Below, piece by piece: positions 54,845 to 63,426 of a stretch of 64,000 nt of DNA. The stretch's first letter is position 1; each line of letters opens with the position of its first letter. The notes under the pieces were generated by a model, which saw only the letters and a list, made by a program, of their open reading frames with translations, was not told the DNA's origin and searched no databases. Both the position numbers and the translations under genes were made by a program. Origin of the DNA: Algibacter miyuki (GTDB taxonomy: Bacteria; Bacteroidota; Bacteroidia; Flavobacteriales; Flavobacteriaceae); NCBI RefSeq assembly GCF_042427745.1, contig NZ_JBHMFA010000006.1; one strand, given 5' to 3'.

Positions 54845-56056
54845 TCAATTATTCTGCATTATATACCGCATACCTACCTCTAATCCAGACAATTCTGCAA
54901 GACCTTTTAATCTGCCTATTAACGGGTAACCTGGGTTCGATTTTCTATTAAAATCATCTAACATTTTATGCCCATGATCTGGCCTAATAGGCATATTATA
55001 ATCTAGCCTGCCACATGCTTTTCTTCGTATTTGCTCTTTTATTATTTTTTTCATAACAGAAGCTAGGTTTACACTTTCATCCAAATGCTCTGCTTCATAA
55101 AAGTCTCCATTATCCAATATTTTTGTGCTTCTTAAGTGTAAAAAATGAATTCTATCTGCAAATTTTTCAAATATATTAGGGAGATTATTGTCTTTACGAG
55201 CGCCTAATGAACCTGTACAAAACGTAATGCCATTATTTAACGACGGGCATGCTTTCGTTAGCCATTCAAAATCTTCAGGAGCACTCATAATACGTGGTAA
55301 TCCTAACAACGGAAATGGAGGATCATCTGGATGTACTGCTAAATTAACCCCATGTTTCTCTGCCGTTGGTATCACTTCATTTAAAAAGTAAGCAAAGTTT
55401 TCACGTAATTTTGCTTTATCTATACCATCATACTCCGCTAATAGTTCTAAAAATAGTTTAACAGGCTCTTTTTCATCTTCGCCTACGGCACCATCAATAA
55501 AAGATTGCGTAACCACAATAATATTGTAGGCTATATCTTGTATATCTTTTTTACTCAAGGTTTTGTAAATAGCTTCGGCCGCTGTTATTTGTACCTCAGT
55601 ATAATCGTTTAAAGCTTGTGGTCTATTTAGAATATAAATATCAAAGGCAGCAAACAAATCGGATTGATAATACATAGCTTCCGTGCCATTTGGCAAGGTG
55701 TAACTTAAGCTTGTTCGTGCCCAATCTAATACAGGCATAAAATTATAGCAAATAGTTGTTATTCCGCATTCACCAAGATTCTTTACGCTTTCTTTATAGT
55801 TTTTTATGATCGCATCTCGCGTGGGATTCCCTTTTTTTATGTCTTCACTTACAGGTAAACTTTCCACAACATCCCACGTTAGGCCGTAAGACTCAATATT
55901 GGTTTTAGTTTTTAATATTTCGTCTACAGCCCAAACCTCTCCATTAGGAATATGGTGTAATGCTGTAACAATACCTTTAGCTCCCGTTTGCGCAATTTGT
56001 GCTAAACTTATGGGGTCGTTTTTACCAAACCACCTTAATGCTTTCTTTAGTTCCAT
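54845..56056 (-). CDS. uxuA: Mannonate dehydratase
   Basis: Dehydrates D-mannonate to 2-keto-3-deoxygluconate in the glucuronate branch of uronate catabolism. It is 403 aa, normal for UxuA. The N-terminal segment ALRWFGKNDPISLAQIAQTG and GIVTALHHIPNGEVW are typical, as are the metal-site blocks TTICYNFMPVLDWART, VNLAVHPDDPPFPLLGLPRI and NGITFCTGSLGA, and the C-terminal RPDHGHKMLDD. It lies 11 bp after uxuB. This links the glucuronidase genes of the locus to central metabolism; glucuronate isomerase and KDG kinase/aldolase genes are not in the window. Confidence 0.96.
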   Translation of the reverse strand: MELKKALRWFGKNDPISLAQIAQTGAKGIVTALHHIPNGEVWAVDEILKTKTNIESYGLTWDVVESLPVSEDIKKGNPTRDAIIKNYKESVKNLGECGITTICYNFMPVLDWARTSLSYTLPNGTEAMYYQSDLFAAFDIYILNRPQALNDYTEVQITAAEAIYKTLSKKDIQDIAYNIIVVTQSFIDGAVGEDEKEPVKLFLELLAEYDGIDKAKLRENFAYFLNEVIPTAEKHGVNLAVHPDDPPFPLLGLPRIMSAPEDFEWLTKACPSLNNGITFCTGSLGARKDNNLPNIFEKFADRIHFLHLRSTKILDNGDFYEAEHLDESVNLASVMKKIIKEQIRRKACGRLDYNMPIRPDHGHKMLDDFNRKSNPGYPLIGRLKGLAELSGLEVGMRYIMQNN

Positions 56057-56067
56057 TTTACTTAGTT

Positions 56068-56886
56068 TTAAACACCACTAAAAGAACTGAAACCACCATC
56101 AATAGGAATAATAGTTCCGGTTATAAAACTAGCAGCATCAGAACATAAAAAGTGAACCATTCCGTTTAATTCATTTATATCGCCAAAACGTTTCATAGGT
56201 GTTCTAGCCAATACTTTTTTACTTCTTTCGGTATACGATCCATCGTCATTAATTAAGACTTTTCTATTTTGATCGCCAATAAAAAATCCTGGAGAGATCG
56301 CATTTACACGTACCTTTTCACCAAATTTAGTCCCCAATTCCATGGCAAGCCATTTTGTAAAAATATCGATACCACTTTTGGCAACCGAATATCCAGGAAC
56401 TCGAGTTATAGCGCTCAGCGTTGCCATTGACGAGACATTAATAATACTTCCTTTACCGTTATTTGCCATAGCTTCACCAAATACTAAACATGGATAAACT
56501 GTACCATTTAAGTTAAGATTAGTAACTTTTTCAAAATCTTCAATCTTCATATCAAATACGGTTTGCTCTTCAGTAAGTGTGGCTCCAGGCAGGTTTCCTC
56601 CTGCTGCATTAATTAGAATATCTATACTTCCCCAAGCATCAAGAATTTTGGCTCTAGTTAATTTCATTTCCTCTACATCTAATACGTTAGATACAAAGCC
56701 AATAACCTGTCCTCCTAGAGCTTCTAACTCCGCTACACGCGTGTTTACATTTTCTTTGCGTATGTCTAATACAACAACTTTACACCCTGCTTTTATCAAA
56801 TGTTTTGAAATACTTCCACCTAAAACACCTCCACCACCGGTGACTATGGCTACTTTATTGATTATGTTAAAAAAAACATCATTCAT
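56068..56886 (-). CDS. uxuB: SDR-family oxidoreductase, probable D-mannonate oxidoreductase
   Basis: 272-aa Rossmann-fold short-chain dehydrogenase. The cofactor loop TGGGGVLG is at 16-23; the NAG block INAAGGNLPG, the catalytic Ser in IINVSSMA, the Tyr-Lys pair in PGYSVAKSG and the NAISPGF segment are all present. SDR-type fructuronate reductases next to uxuA are the usual D-mannonate oxidoreductases of Bacteroidetes, so the name rests on this neighbour. It is not homologous to the E. coli long-chain UxuB. Its upstream region carries a predicted HTCS box, so it and uxuA may be induced together with the glycan-uptake genes. Confidence 0.88.
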   Translation of the reverse strand: MNDVFFNIINKVAIVTGGGGVLGGSISKHLIKAGCKVVVLDIRKENVNTRVAELEALGGQVIGFVSNVLDVEEMKLTRAKILDAWGSIDILINAAGGNLPGATLTEEQTVFDMKIEDFEKVTNLNLNGTVYPCLVFGEAMANNGKGSIINVSSMATLSAITRVPGYSVAKSGIDIFTKWLAMELGTKFGEKVRVNAISPGFFIGDQNRKVLINDDGSYTERSKKVLARTPMKRFGDINELNGMVHFLCSDAASFITGTIIPIDGGFSSFSGV

Positions 56887-57022
56887 AATTTAATTATCTT
56901 TTATCAATTTAATTCTTCTTATTAATTTAAAACTTGCTCAGGTTTAATTATGAAAACAGTCCTAATTAAGAGCAAATTTTAGTTTAACAAATAAAGCTAA
57001 ACTTAGCTATATTAATGGAGTA

Positions 57023-57054
57023 TAAATCGACCAAAATTAGGGAATAAACTGACT
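57023..57054. promoter_or_regulatory. Predicted HTCS operator upstream of uxuB-uxuA
   Basis: TAAATCGACC (57023-57032) and TAAACTGACT (57045-57054), offset 22 bp, 137 bp upstream of the uxuB start. No AraR-like palindrome was found here. The rest of the gap 56887-57229 shows nothing else recognisable. Confidence 0.5.
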
Positions 57055-57229
57055 TTTAATTTTATCAAGTCCCTAAATTCCTAACTTTAAAAAATAAATA
57101 AGTATTCTTTTTACAATTTATATTGACCACCATTCGACTTTAATAAAATAATGTTCCAACATATAAAACAGAAAACAATCTTATCCTAATTTAATTAAAG
57201 TACTAAAAAAACAAACCTTTATATTGAAA

Positions 57230-57918
57230 TCAAAAATCAATAACCATATCAAACGCCTCATCAGCATCTTTTCTCATGAAATTAGCTTGATAAAGCATAG
57301 TTATTGTAACCGAAGAATGCCAATATAGTTTTTGAAGCACTTAAATAGGGATTTTATCACCATAAATATAGCCTAAACTATGGTGAACAATATCCATAGA
57401 CATTTTTTTATCTATACCTACTTCCCCGGCAACAAGCTCTAACTTGCTATTGAAGTTTCTCGTAGGTGTTTTTATTCTTGTTCTTGCTCCCTTTTTATCA
57501 TTTAAATTAACGCCTTCTAGTTCACTTAGAATTTTAGTAACTTTATCGGGAATCTCCAAAAAGACTAATTTGTTGTTCTTAGCCAAGCGGTAATGTAAAC
57601 GCTCGTCATAAAAATCTGCCCACTTTAATTGTAATACAGCACTTATACGAATTTCTGCAAAATAAAAACTAATTAACTATGTATATAAAGCGTATTCTTG
57701 AGCTAGTGTTAAACCTGTTAAATTCTCCAAAGTTTTTATTTCTTCTCTATCCAATCGAATCTTTTTAGTTTCGGGAAACTTAATTTGAAATTTCCTTTTC
57801 CAAAAGGCTAAGATGCCTTCTTTATGATGCTTTTACTTATTTCCAAATTATAAATAGTTATTGGATGTAGATTTTTTGAATTTGTTCGTTTAACTAAAAA
57901 AGGTGTTACCGAGGCCAT
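57230..57918 (-). pseudogene. Decayed tyrosine recombinase (phage/conjugative-type integrase)
   Basis: Four integrase-like pieces can be read in order on the minus strand, in changing frames. First the start MASVTPFLVKRTNSKNLHP. Then KIRLDREEIKTLENLTGLTL from the core-domain entry. Then the catalytic-domain block EIRISAVLQLKWADF with the first catalytic Arg (57341-57700 region), continuing as LAKNNKLVFLEIPDKV and ending GDKIPI at a stop. After that stop the frame goes on with LQKLYWHSSVTITMLYQANF, containing the catalytic Tyr, and terminates naturally. The second Arg (normally ARHTFG) reads HHSLG, and the residue in HRHSS reads WHSS, so the enzyme is dead. Stops and frameshifts confirm decay, and roughly 40% of a full-length gene seems to be deleted. 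The relic lies at the right edge of the catabolic region. Family identification is by motif and confident; the donor element is unknown. Confidence 0.85.
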
Positions 57919-58009
57919 AATTATTTATTTTAAAATTATAGATAGAATTCTGAGTATTTATACGTTGCTAATATATTCTTTGATATTAATTGATTTCAAA
58001 TAGTACGCT

Positions 58010-58197
58010 CTAAATCCATAACTCAAAAGACACGTTAGTAATTATATCCTTAAGAAATACAATATTGAATACATCCCCGTCAAGAATAATACCCCCTTTA
58101 TTTTCGGCTAACTCTTTAATACCTAATTTTCATTTGGGGTTACAACTCCATAACCTTTAGAATCATATCCATGAATTCTATTATTTGGAGACAATTC
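58010..58197 (-). pseudogene. Unidentified gene fragment with one frameshift
   Basis: Two protein-like stretches in adjacent frames on the minus strand: ELSPNNRIHGYDSKGYGVV... (from 58197), then, after a one-base shift, LGIKELAENKGGIILDGDVF... to a stop at 58010. No start codon or complete domain was found. The composition (mixed, non-AT-run residues) looks like eroded coding DNA and not like random translation. It sits next to the dead integrase, so it may be a remnant of the same element. I do not recognise the family. Confidence 0.4.
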
Positions 58198-58223
58198 CTA
58201 GAATAATTATAAACACATTAAAT

Positions 58224-58252
58224 AAAAAAAACCTTCAACAAAAAGTTGAAGG
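58224..58252 (-). terminator. Terminator after the M16 peptidase operon
   Basis: CCTTCAAC (58232-58239) pairs with GTTGAAGG (58245-58252); the A-tract at 58224-58231 forms the U-run on the minus strand. It lies about 97 bp after the peptidase stop. Confidence 0.8.
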
Positions 58253-58348
58253 CTAAAATAATTTTAAGACTTTTAACCAAATTAAGGGCGGTTCGTTAAT
58301 TTAAAAATGACTAACTCAAAACACGAAAACCAGGTCTTATACATTATT

Positions 58349-61150
58349 TTATTGCAACGGTTTAAAGACAATCTCATAAGATTGCGCATCTTTTAGGACT
58401 TTTTTGGTGAAATTTTGAATATCTCCCTTGGTTATGGCATTCACTATATTTTCAAAATTTTCAGGATCATTGATATCATATCCTTCTCTGTAAAAAGTTA
58501 TCAGCCAGCTCATATCATAACTATTATAGTCTTTTTGCTGCTTTCGTTCTTTAATATAATTAGTAAGTGTTTTATCTAAATCTACCTGTTGTATTTCACC
58601 GTTTGCTATTTTATTTATTTCTTGATAAACTATATCAATTAAAGTTTCAGCCTTATCTGGATTACAATCAAAACTCACAGAAATTACAGCTTTCTCAGTG
58701 GGTCTTTTAGAAACACTTGCACCCGCACTTGCCCCATACGTCCCTCCTTCTTCTTCTCTTAACGTTTCTGTAAATCGTAACTGTAAGATACTACCTAATG
58801 CACTGGCTACTAAAGATTCTTTAAGACTATACTTGTAGTCGTTCTTAAAAGTAATTCTAACTGATGCTTTAGGATCTTCCATTGTTAAAAAAACATCTTT
58901 ATCAATGCTATTTTTCTTCCATGCAGTCGAATTATCGGTCCAGTTTTCTCTGCTCTCGTTTGTAGGTATACTTGCTATATATTTTTCTAGTAAAGGTTTT
59001 AATACTTCACTTTTTAAATCTCCAACTATAAAAAACTCAAAATCGGCGGCATTTGCAAACCTGCTTTTATAAATAGACTTTATTTTATCAAATGAAATTT
59101 CTTCGATAAAAGCATCGTTAAATATTCTATGTTTCGGGTTATTTTCTCCATACAAAGTAACCACCATACTGTCCTTCATTTTTTCATTAAGGTCCTCACT
59201 TCTTCTAGTTTGATAGTTCTTTACATTTTGCATAATCACATCGTAACCTTCGGGGTCGAAACGTGGTTTAACAAAACGTAGATATACCATTTGTAACATA
59301 GTTTCTACATCTTTTGTAACAGATGCACCTTGAACGCTTTCAGTTAAATTATTAAGTGATATAGAAGCGCTAGCTGTTTTTCCTGCTAAAATTTTAGGTA
59401 AATCTGTTGCTGAATAATCTCCTAATCCTGAATATTGAATAACATTACCTAGTAAATTTGCAGACGGCAAATCGGAATCATCTAATAATGAAAGCCCTCC
59501 ATAACTGATCGCTTTTAACTTTACATTATTTTTATTTTTATCGGCAAATTTGTAATGTACTTTTATGCCGTTACTTAATGTGTATGTTGTGGATTCTAAC
59601 AATTTATTTTCTTTAACATTACTGATGCTTCCTGCTTGTATTTCTACACCTGTTATTAATGTTTTTCCTCCAAAATCATCTTTGTGTTCTACTAAAGCAT
59701 TATCATTTTCAACTTTATTAATAATTTTTAATGCGTCTTCTTTTGTTAAATTATCCTGTCCTTTTACACCTGTAACAAGTAAAAATCTATTGCTTTTTTT
59801 GTATAGTTTTTTTATTGTGCTATGAAGCTCGCTCTTATCCAATGTGCTAAAAATTGATTTTATTAGCTCATACTCCTTACTAATGTCTGTTATAGTTGTA
59901 TTGTTTAAATAGTTTTCTTTTATAATGGAAACAATAGCAGCATGAGACATATCGTCTTCATTAATAATTTTGTTTTCGTAATAATTTTTAAACTCTATAA
60001 TAGTTCGCTCTATTTCTGATTCGGTAAAACCAAATTTAACTGCTCTAACAACTTCGGATAGTATTGATGTAAATGCCGCTTGCTGCTGTTCTGGCTTAGG
60101 AGAAACGGATATATTGAATACATTTGATGTTCGTGCTTGTTGAGAATAGCTTATTCTTGCGCCTAAAAATGTAGCATCAGATTTTACAGAAAGCTCTGTT
60201 AATCTTTTAGATAGCATGTGAGTTACCATACTATTTAGTAGAGATTCTTTTAAACGACCAACAGTTGCTTTTTCTAATGATTTTGGATGCCTAATACCTA
60301 AAGCTATAGATGACGTTGTAATTTCATCATCCATAGATAAAGCATACAACATCTCTTCGTTATCTGGAATTTCAACATTAACTCTTTCAAGAGGATTATC
60401 AACGGCAGGAATTCCAGAAAATAATGCCTTTATTTTTGCTTCAATTTCATCAACATCAATATCACCTACGATAGCTATAGCTTGCAAGTCTGTTCTGTAC
60501 CAATCATGATAAAAATCATGCAACTGTTTGTATTTAAAATTATCCACAATGTCCATTAGACCAATAGGCAATCTATGTGCATAAATACTATTATTAAACA
60601 TAGTTGAAAGCGATTGTTGCAATATACGCATAGAGCCATTTTGACGTGTTCTCCACTCTTCTTTTATAACCCCTCGTTCGGCATCTACTTCTTCGTCCGT
60701 GAGCGATAAATAATTAGACCAATCATGTAATATTAACAACCCTGTATCTATAAGCTCAGGAGTTGTTGGAATGTTATTTATATTGTACACGGTTTCATCA
60801 AAGCCTGTATATGCATTAATATCTCTCCCAAAGACTAAGCCATGTTTTTGTAATGTATCTAAGACGCCTTTTCCTTTGAAGTTCTTGGTACCATTAAATG
60901 CCATATGCTCCAAAAAATGAGCTAATCCGCGTTGGTTCTCTTTCTCTAAAACAGATCCTACATTTTGAATTATATAATAACTTGCTACGCCTTTAGTTAC
61001 ATCCGTATTTTTTAAATAATAGGTCATTCCGTTAGCTAAAACCCCTTTTTTAATACTTTGATTTACCGGTAGTGTATCATTTAAGTTTAGGTTTTGTGCT
61101 GTACCTATAAAACTTATTGTACATAATAATAGAAATGCTATTTTTTTCAT
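58349..61150 (-). CDS. M16 family zinc metallopeptidase (pitrilysin-type, two-repeat)
   Basis: 933 aa with a signal peptide (ending GTAQ), so periplasmic or membrane-associated. The inverted zinc motif HFLEH is at residues 78-82 in RGLAHFLEHMAFNGTKNF, and the third ligand lies in DEEVDAERGVIKEEW. Length and a second, non-catalytic repeat with the arginine/tyrosine pair (TLREEEGGTYGASAGAS) fit the full-length PqqL/pitrilysin type. It probably degrades peptides in the periplasm. It starts 11 bp after the ABC permease gene and is the last gene of the unit. It is not related in function to the carbohydrate locus. Confidence 0.93.
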   Translation of the reverse strand: MKKIAFLLLCTISFIGTAQNLNLNDTLPVNQSIKKGVLANGMTYYLKNTDVTKGVASYYIIQNVGSVLEKENQRGLAHFLEHMAFNGTKNFKGKGVLDTLQKHGLVFGRDINAYTGFDETVYNINNIPTTPELIDTGLLILHDWSNYLSLTDEEVDAERGVIKEEWRTRQNGSMRILQQSLSTMFNNSIYAHRLPIGLMDIVDNFKYKQLHDFYHDWYRTDLQAIAIVGDIDVDEIEAKIKALFSGIPAVDNPLERVNVEIPDNEEMLYALSMDDEITTSSIALGIRHPKSLEKATVGRLKESLLNSMVTHMLSKRLTELSVKSDATFLGARISYSQQARTSNVFNISVSPKPEQQQAAFTSILSEVVRAVKFGFTESEIERTIIEFKNYYENKIINEDDMSHAAIVSIIKENYLNNTTITDISKEYELIKSIFSTLDKSELHSTIKKLYKKSNRFLLVTGVKGQDNLTKEDALKIINKVENDNALVEHKDDFGGKTLITGVEIQAGSISNVKENKLLESTTYTLSNGIKVHYKFADKNKNNVKLKAISYGGLSLLDDSDLPSANLLGNVIQYSGLGDYSATDLPKILAGKTASASISLNNLTESVQGASVTKDVETMLQMVYLRFVKPRFDPEGYDVIMQNVKNYQTRRSEDLNEKMKDSMVVTLYGENNPKHRIFNDAFIEEISFDKIKSIYKSRFANAADFEFFIVGDLKSEVLKPLLEKYIASIPTNESRENWTDNSTAWKKNSIDKDVFLTMEDPKASVRITFKNDYKYSLKESLVASALGSILQLRFTETLREEEGGTYGASAGASVSKRPTEKAVISVSFDCNPDKAETLIDIVYQEINKIANGEIQQVDLDKTLTNYIKERKQQKDYNSYDMSWLITFYREGYDINDPENFENIVNAITKGDIQNFTKKVLKDAQSYEIVFKPLQ

Positions 61151-61161
61151 TTTAAATATTT

Positions 61162-63426
61162 TTAATTTTGGTGTCTTCTAATTAATGTAACCGCTCCACC
61201 GGCAGCTATTAAAAAAGGTATAAGTCCTAAGAGCACAATTTTTAGCCATAATATACCATCTCTACTTACTAAAATCCTTGTATCAATGGCTTTTTTTCGT
61301 CCAGTTGAAACGGGATATTCATTATTGCTAAACCACTTAAACAATCGCAATGCAAAAGACGTGTTAACATTCTTTGGCGTGTTTCTACTGGCTTGTGCAT
61401 TACTCATAAAATCGGCATCGCCAAGTATCATGATTTTTTGTTCTTTTAAATTTTCTATTTTTCTTTTTAATTCAATAGCAACAGGCACTTCCACTCGTTT
61501 ATCGTTTATACTATCAAAAACTATTTTTTCGTTATTTAAATCAAAAGGAGCTATCCTATTCCACGTATTCTTTTTATTACTTACCAATATTGGTGTTACC
61601 TCAAAATTGGTAGAATCTGCGTATGAAATCCCCATAGCTCTAGGGCTTACAACAACAGCGTCTTCGTAAAATTTAAACCTAGAAACTGAGTCTTGTTTTG
61701 CAAATTGACTCTGTACCAAATCCAATTCAAAATTCTCACTCTCTTGTAACAATACGCCTCCCATAAAAGAAACCCCTAATTTATTTATTATAGGATTGAG
61801 TAATCCTTGCTTTTCTGGTTCGCCTGCGAGTAACATATTACCTCCCGCATCAATGTAATTATGTATTTTCTCTAAATCTATATTAGAATACGAATACTTA
61901 GGATCTGCCAAAACTAAGACATCCAATTCTAAGGAAATTTCATCTATTTCTTTAAGGTTTATATCAACAACATCAAACCCTGAATTGATGAGTGAGCCTC
62001 TAACATTTAACCCTTTTGTAATAAATTTGTAGGAGTCGTCTCCGTTTTTATAAACATCACGTTCTCCATGACCTTTTAAAACTCCAACAACACCTGGTTT
62101 TTGCATCAATCTTTTTAAAGTTGATGAAATGTCTTTTTCATTTGGATACACAAAAATATCATCGAACATGCGAAGTGGTATTGTTTGCTCTCCATAGTCT
62201 ATAAACCGAACGAAGCGATTGTCTTCTGCTTTTAAATCTATTTGTTTTTGAATTTGTTCTGGAGGCAAGACTTTATCAAAATCTATATGATGTACTTTGG
62301 CTGCTTTTTTAGCAAGTTCCTGCAAGGTTTTAGTGGTATCTAAATGTGGAACGGTATCATAATAATAAACATAATCCATGGTCATTTCAGGAATAAACCT
62401 ACGATACATTTCAAAACTATTTAAATCTTTAATTCTGTTTTTAGGTGCTCCAAATTGTACCGAATAATGTAATAAATTCACATAATTAGTTATATGTATA
62501 GGATGCTCTAATTGCTTAATAATATCTTGAGATGTTTTCGTAAGCGTTCTATCTTTAAAGCGAGTGCTATCAAAATACTGATTTACCGTTGGCAGTGATG
62601 TAATATAGCCTATCGCTATTACCGACAAAATTAAAATACTATAGTTTGCTGTTTTTACTAATACTGATTTGGTTTTACGTTCAAAATTAAGTTTTAAAAT
62701 ACTCAATGTTAAAAACAAACAGATTACTAATAAAAAGTAGATTACATCTTTAGTTCCAATTAATCCGTTTACAAAGTAATTTGTTCTTCCGCTAATCGAT
62801 AACCAATAAGTAATTTCTCTAATAAAATCATAAGATTGCCCTACGCTACCTATAAAATTAAAAAGTGCTAAAACAGCTAAAGTACTTATTGCAGCTACCA
62901 CTTGATAATTAGTTAAACAAGACATAAATAGCCCTATAGCTGCATATGCACACATTAATAAATATATTCCAAAAATCCCCCCTAAAACAAAAGGAATATC
63001 AATGGCCTCTATTGAAATAACACCTACAATTATAAAGCTAGAAAGCATGATAGCTAACAGTAAATTATAGACCATCATTGAGAGAAACTTACCTAAAACA
63101 ATTTCTTTTACCGTTACAGGCGAAGAATATAGTAATTTAATGGAACCGCTATTTGTTTCCTTACTCATTAATCCCATGGTTAACAAAGGAATATATAAGT
63201 ATAAATGACTTTGTACTACGGCCAATATACCATCGTCTCCAGCAAACAAAATTTTAGTAAGTACACTAAGTGGACGCCCTAATTGTTGGTTAGTTTCATA
63301 CTTATAAAGTAGTTCTGTAAAGGTTAACCCCGTTTGAACAAAAAAGATGATAAGTACAAACCAAGCAATTGGAGAATAGAACATTAAACTGAGTTCTAAC
63401 TTTGCTATTTTTTGTATTTTTTTCAT
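61162..63426 (-). CDS. ABC transporter permease fused to GldG-type auxiliary domain
   Basis: 754 aa that combine two proteins usually separate. About 1-245 is an ABC-2 type permease with six hydrophobic helices and the motif MSKETNSGSIKLLYSSPVT (GldF-like). About 255-720 is a GldG/ABC_transp_aux region (VNQYFDSTRFKDRTLTKTSQ, GVLKGHGERDVY, VLADPKYSYSNIDLEKIHNY, YIDAGGNMLLAGEP), and a final membrane helix follows (LKIVLLGLIPFLIAAGGAV). The start overlaps the ATPase stop by 4 bp (ATGA), so translation is coupled. It resembles the gliding-motility GldFG system but may be a paralogue with another export role. Confidence 0.85.
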   Translation of the reverse strand: MKKIQKIAKLELSLMFYSPIAWFVLIIFFVQTGLTFTELLYKYETNQQLGRPLSVLTKILFAGDDGILAVVQSHLYLYIPLLTMGLMSKETNSGSIKLLYSSPVTVKEIVLGKFLSMMVYNLLLAIMLSSFIIVGVISIEAIDIPFVLGGIFGIYLLMCAYAAIGLFMSCLTNYQVVAAISTLAVLALFNFIGSVGQSYDFIREITYWLSISGRTNYFVNGLIGTKDVIYFLLVICLFLTLSILKLNFERKTKSVLVKTANYSILILSVIAIGYITSLPTVNQYFDSTRFKDRTLTKTSQDIIKQLEHPIHITNYVNLLHYSVQFGAPKNRIKDLNSFEMYRRFIPEMTMDYVYYYDTVPHLDTTKTLQELAKKAAKVHHIDFDKVLPPEQIQKQIDLKAEDNRFVRFIDYGEQTIPLRMFDDIFVYPNEKDISSTLKRLMQKPGVVGVLKGHGERDVYKNGDDSYKFITKGLNVRGSLINSGFDVVDINLKEIDEISLELDVLVLADPKYSYSNIDLEKIHNYIDAGGNMLLAGEPEKQGLLNPIINKLGVSFMGGVLLQESENFELDLVQSQFAKQDSVSRFKFYEDAVVVSPRAMGISYADSTNFEVTPILVSNKKNTWNRIAPFDLNNEKIVFDSINDKRVEVPVAIELKRKIENLKEQKIMILGDADFMSNAQASRNTPKNVNTSFALRLFKWFSNNEYPVSTGRKKAIDTRILVSRDGILWLKIVLLGLIPFLIAAGGAVTLIRRHQN

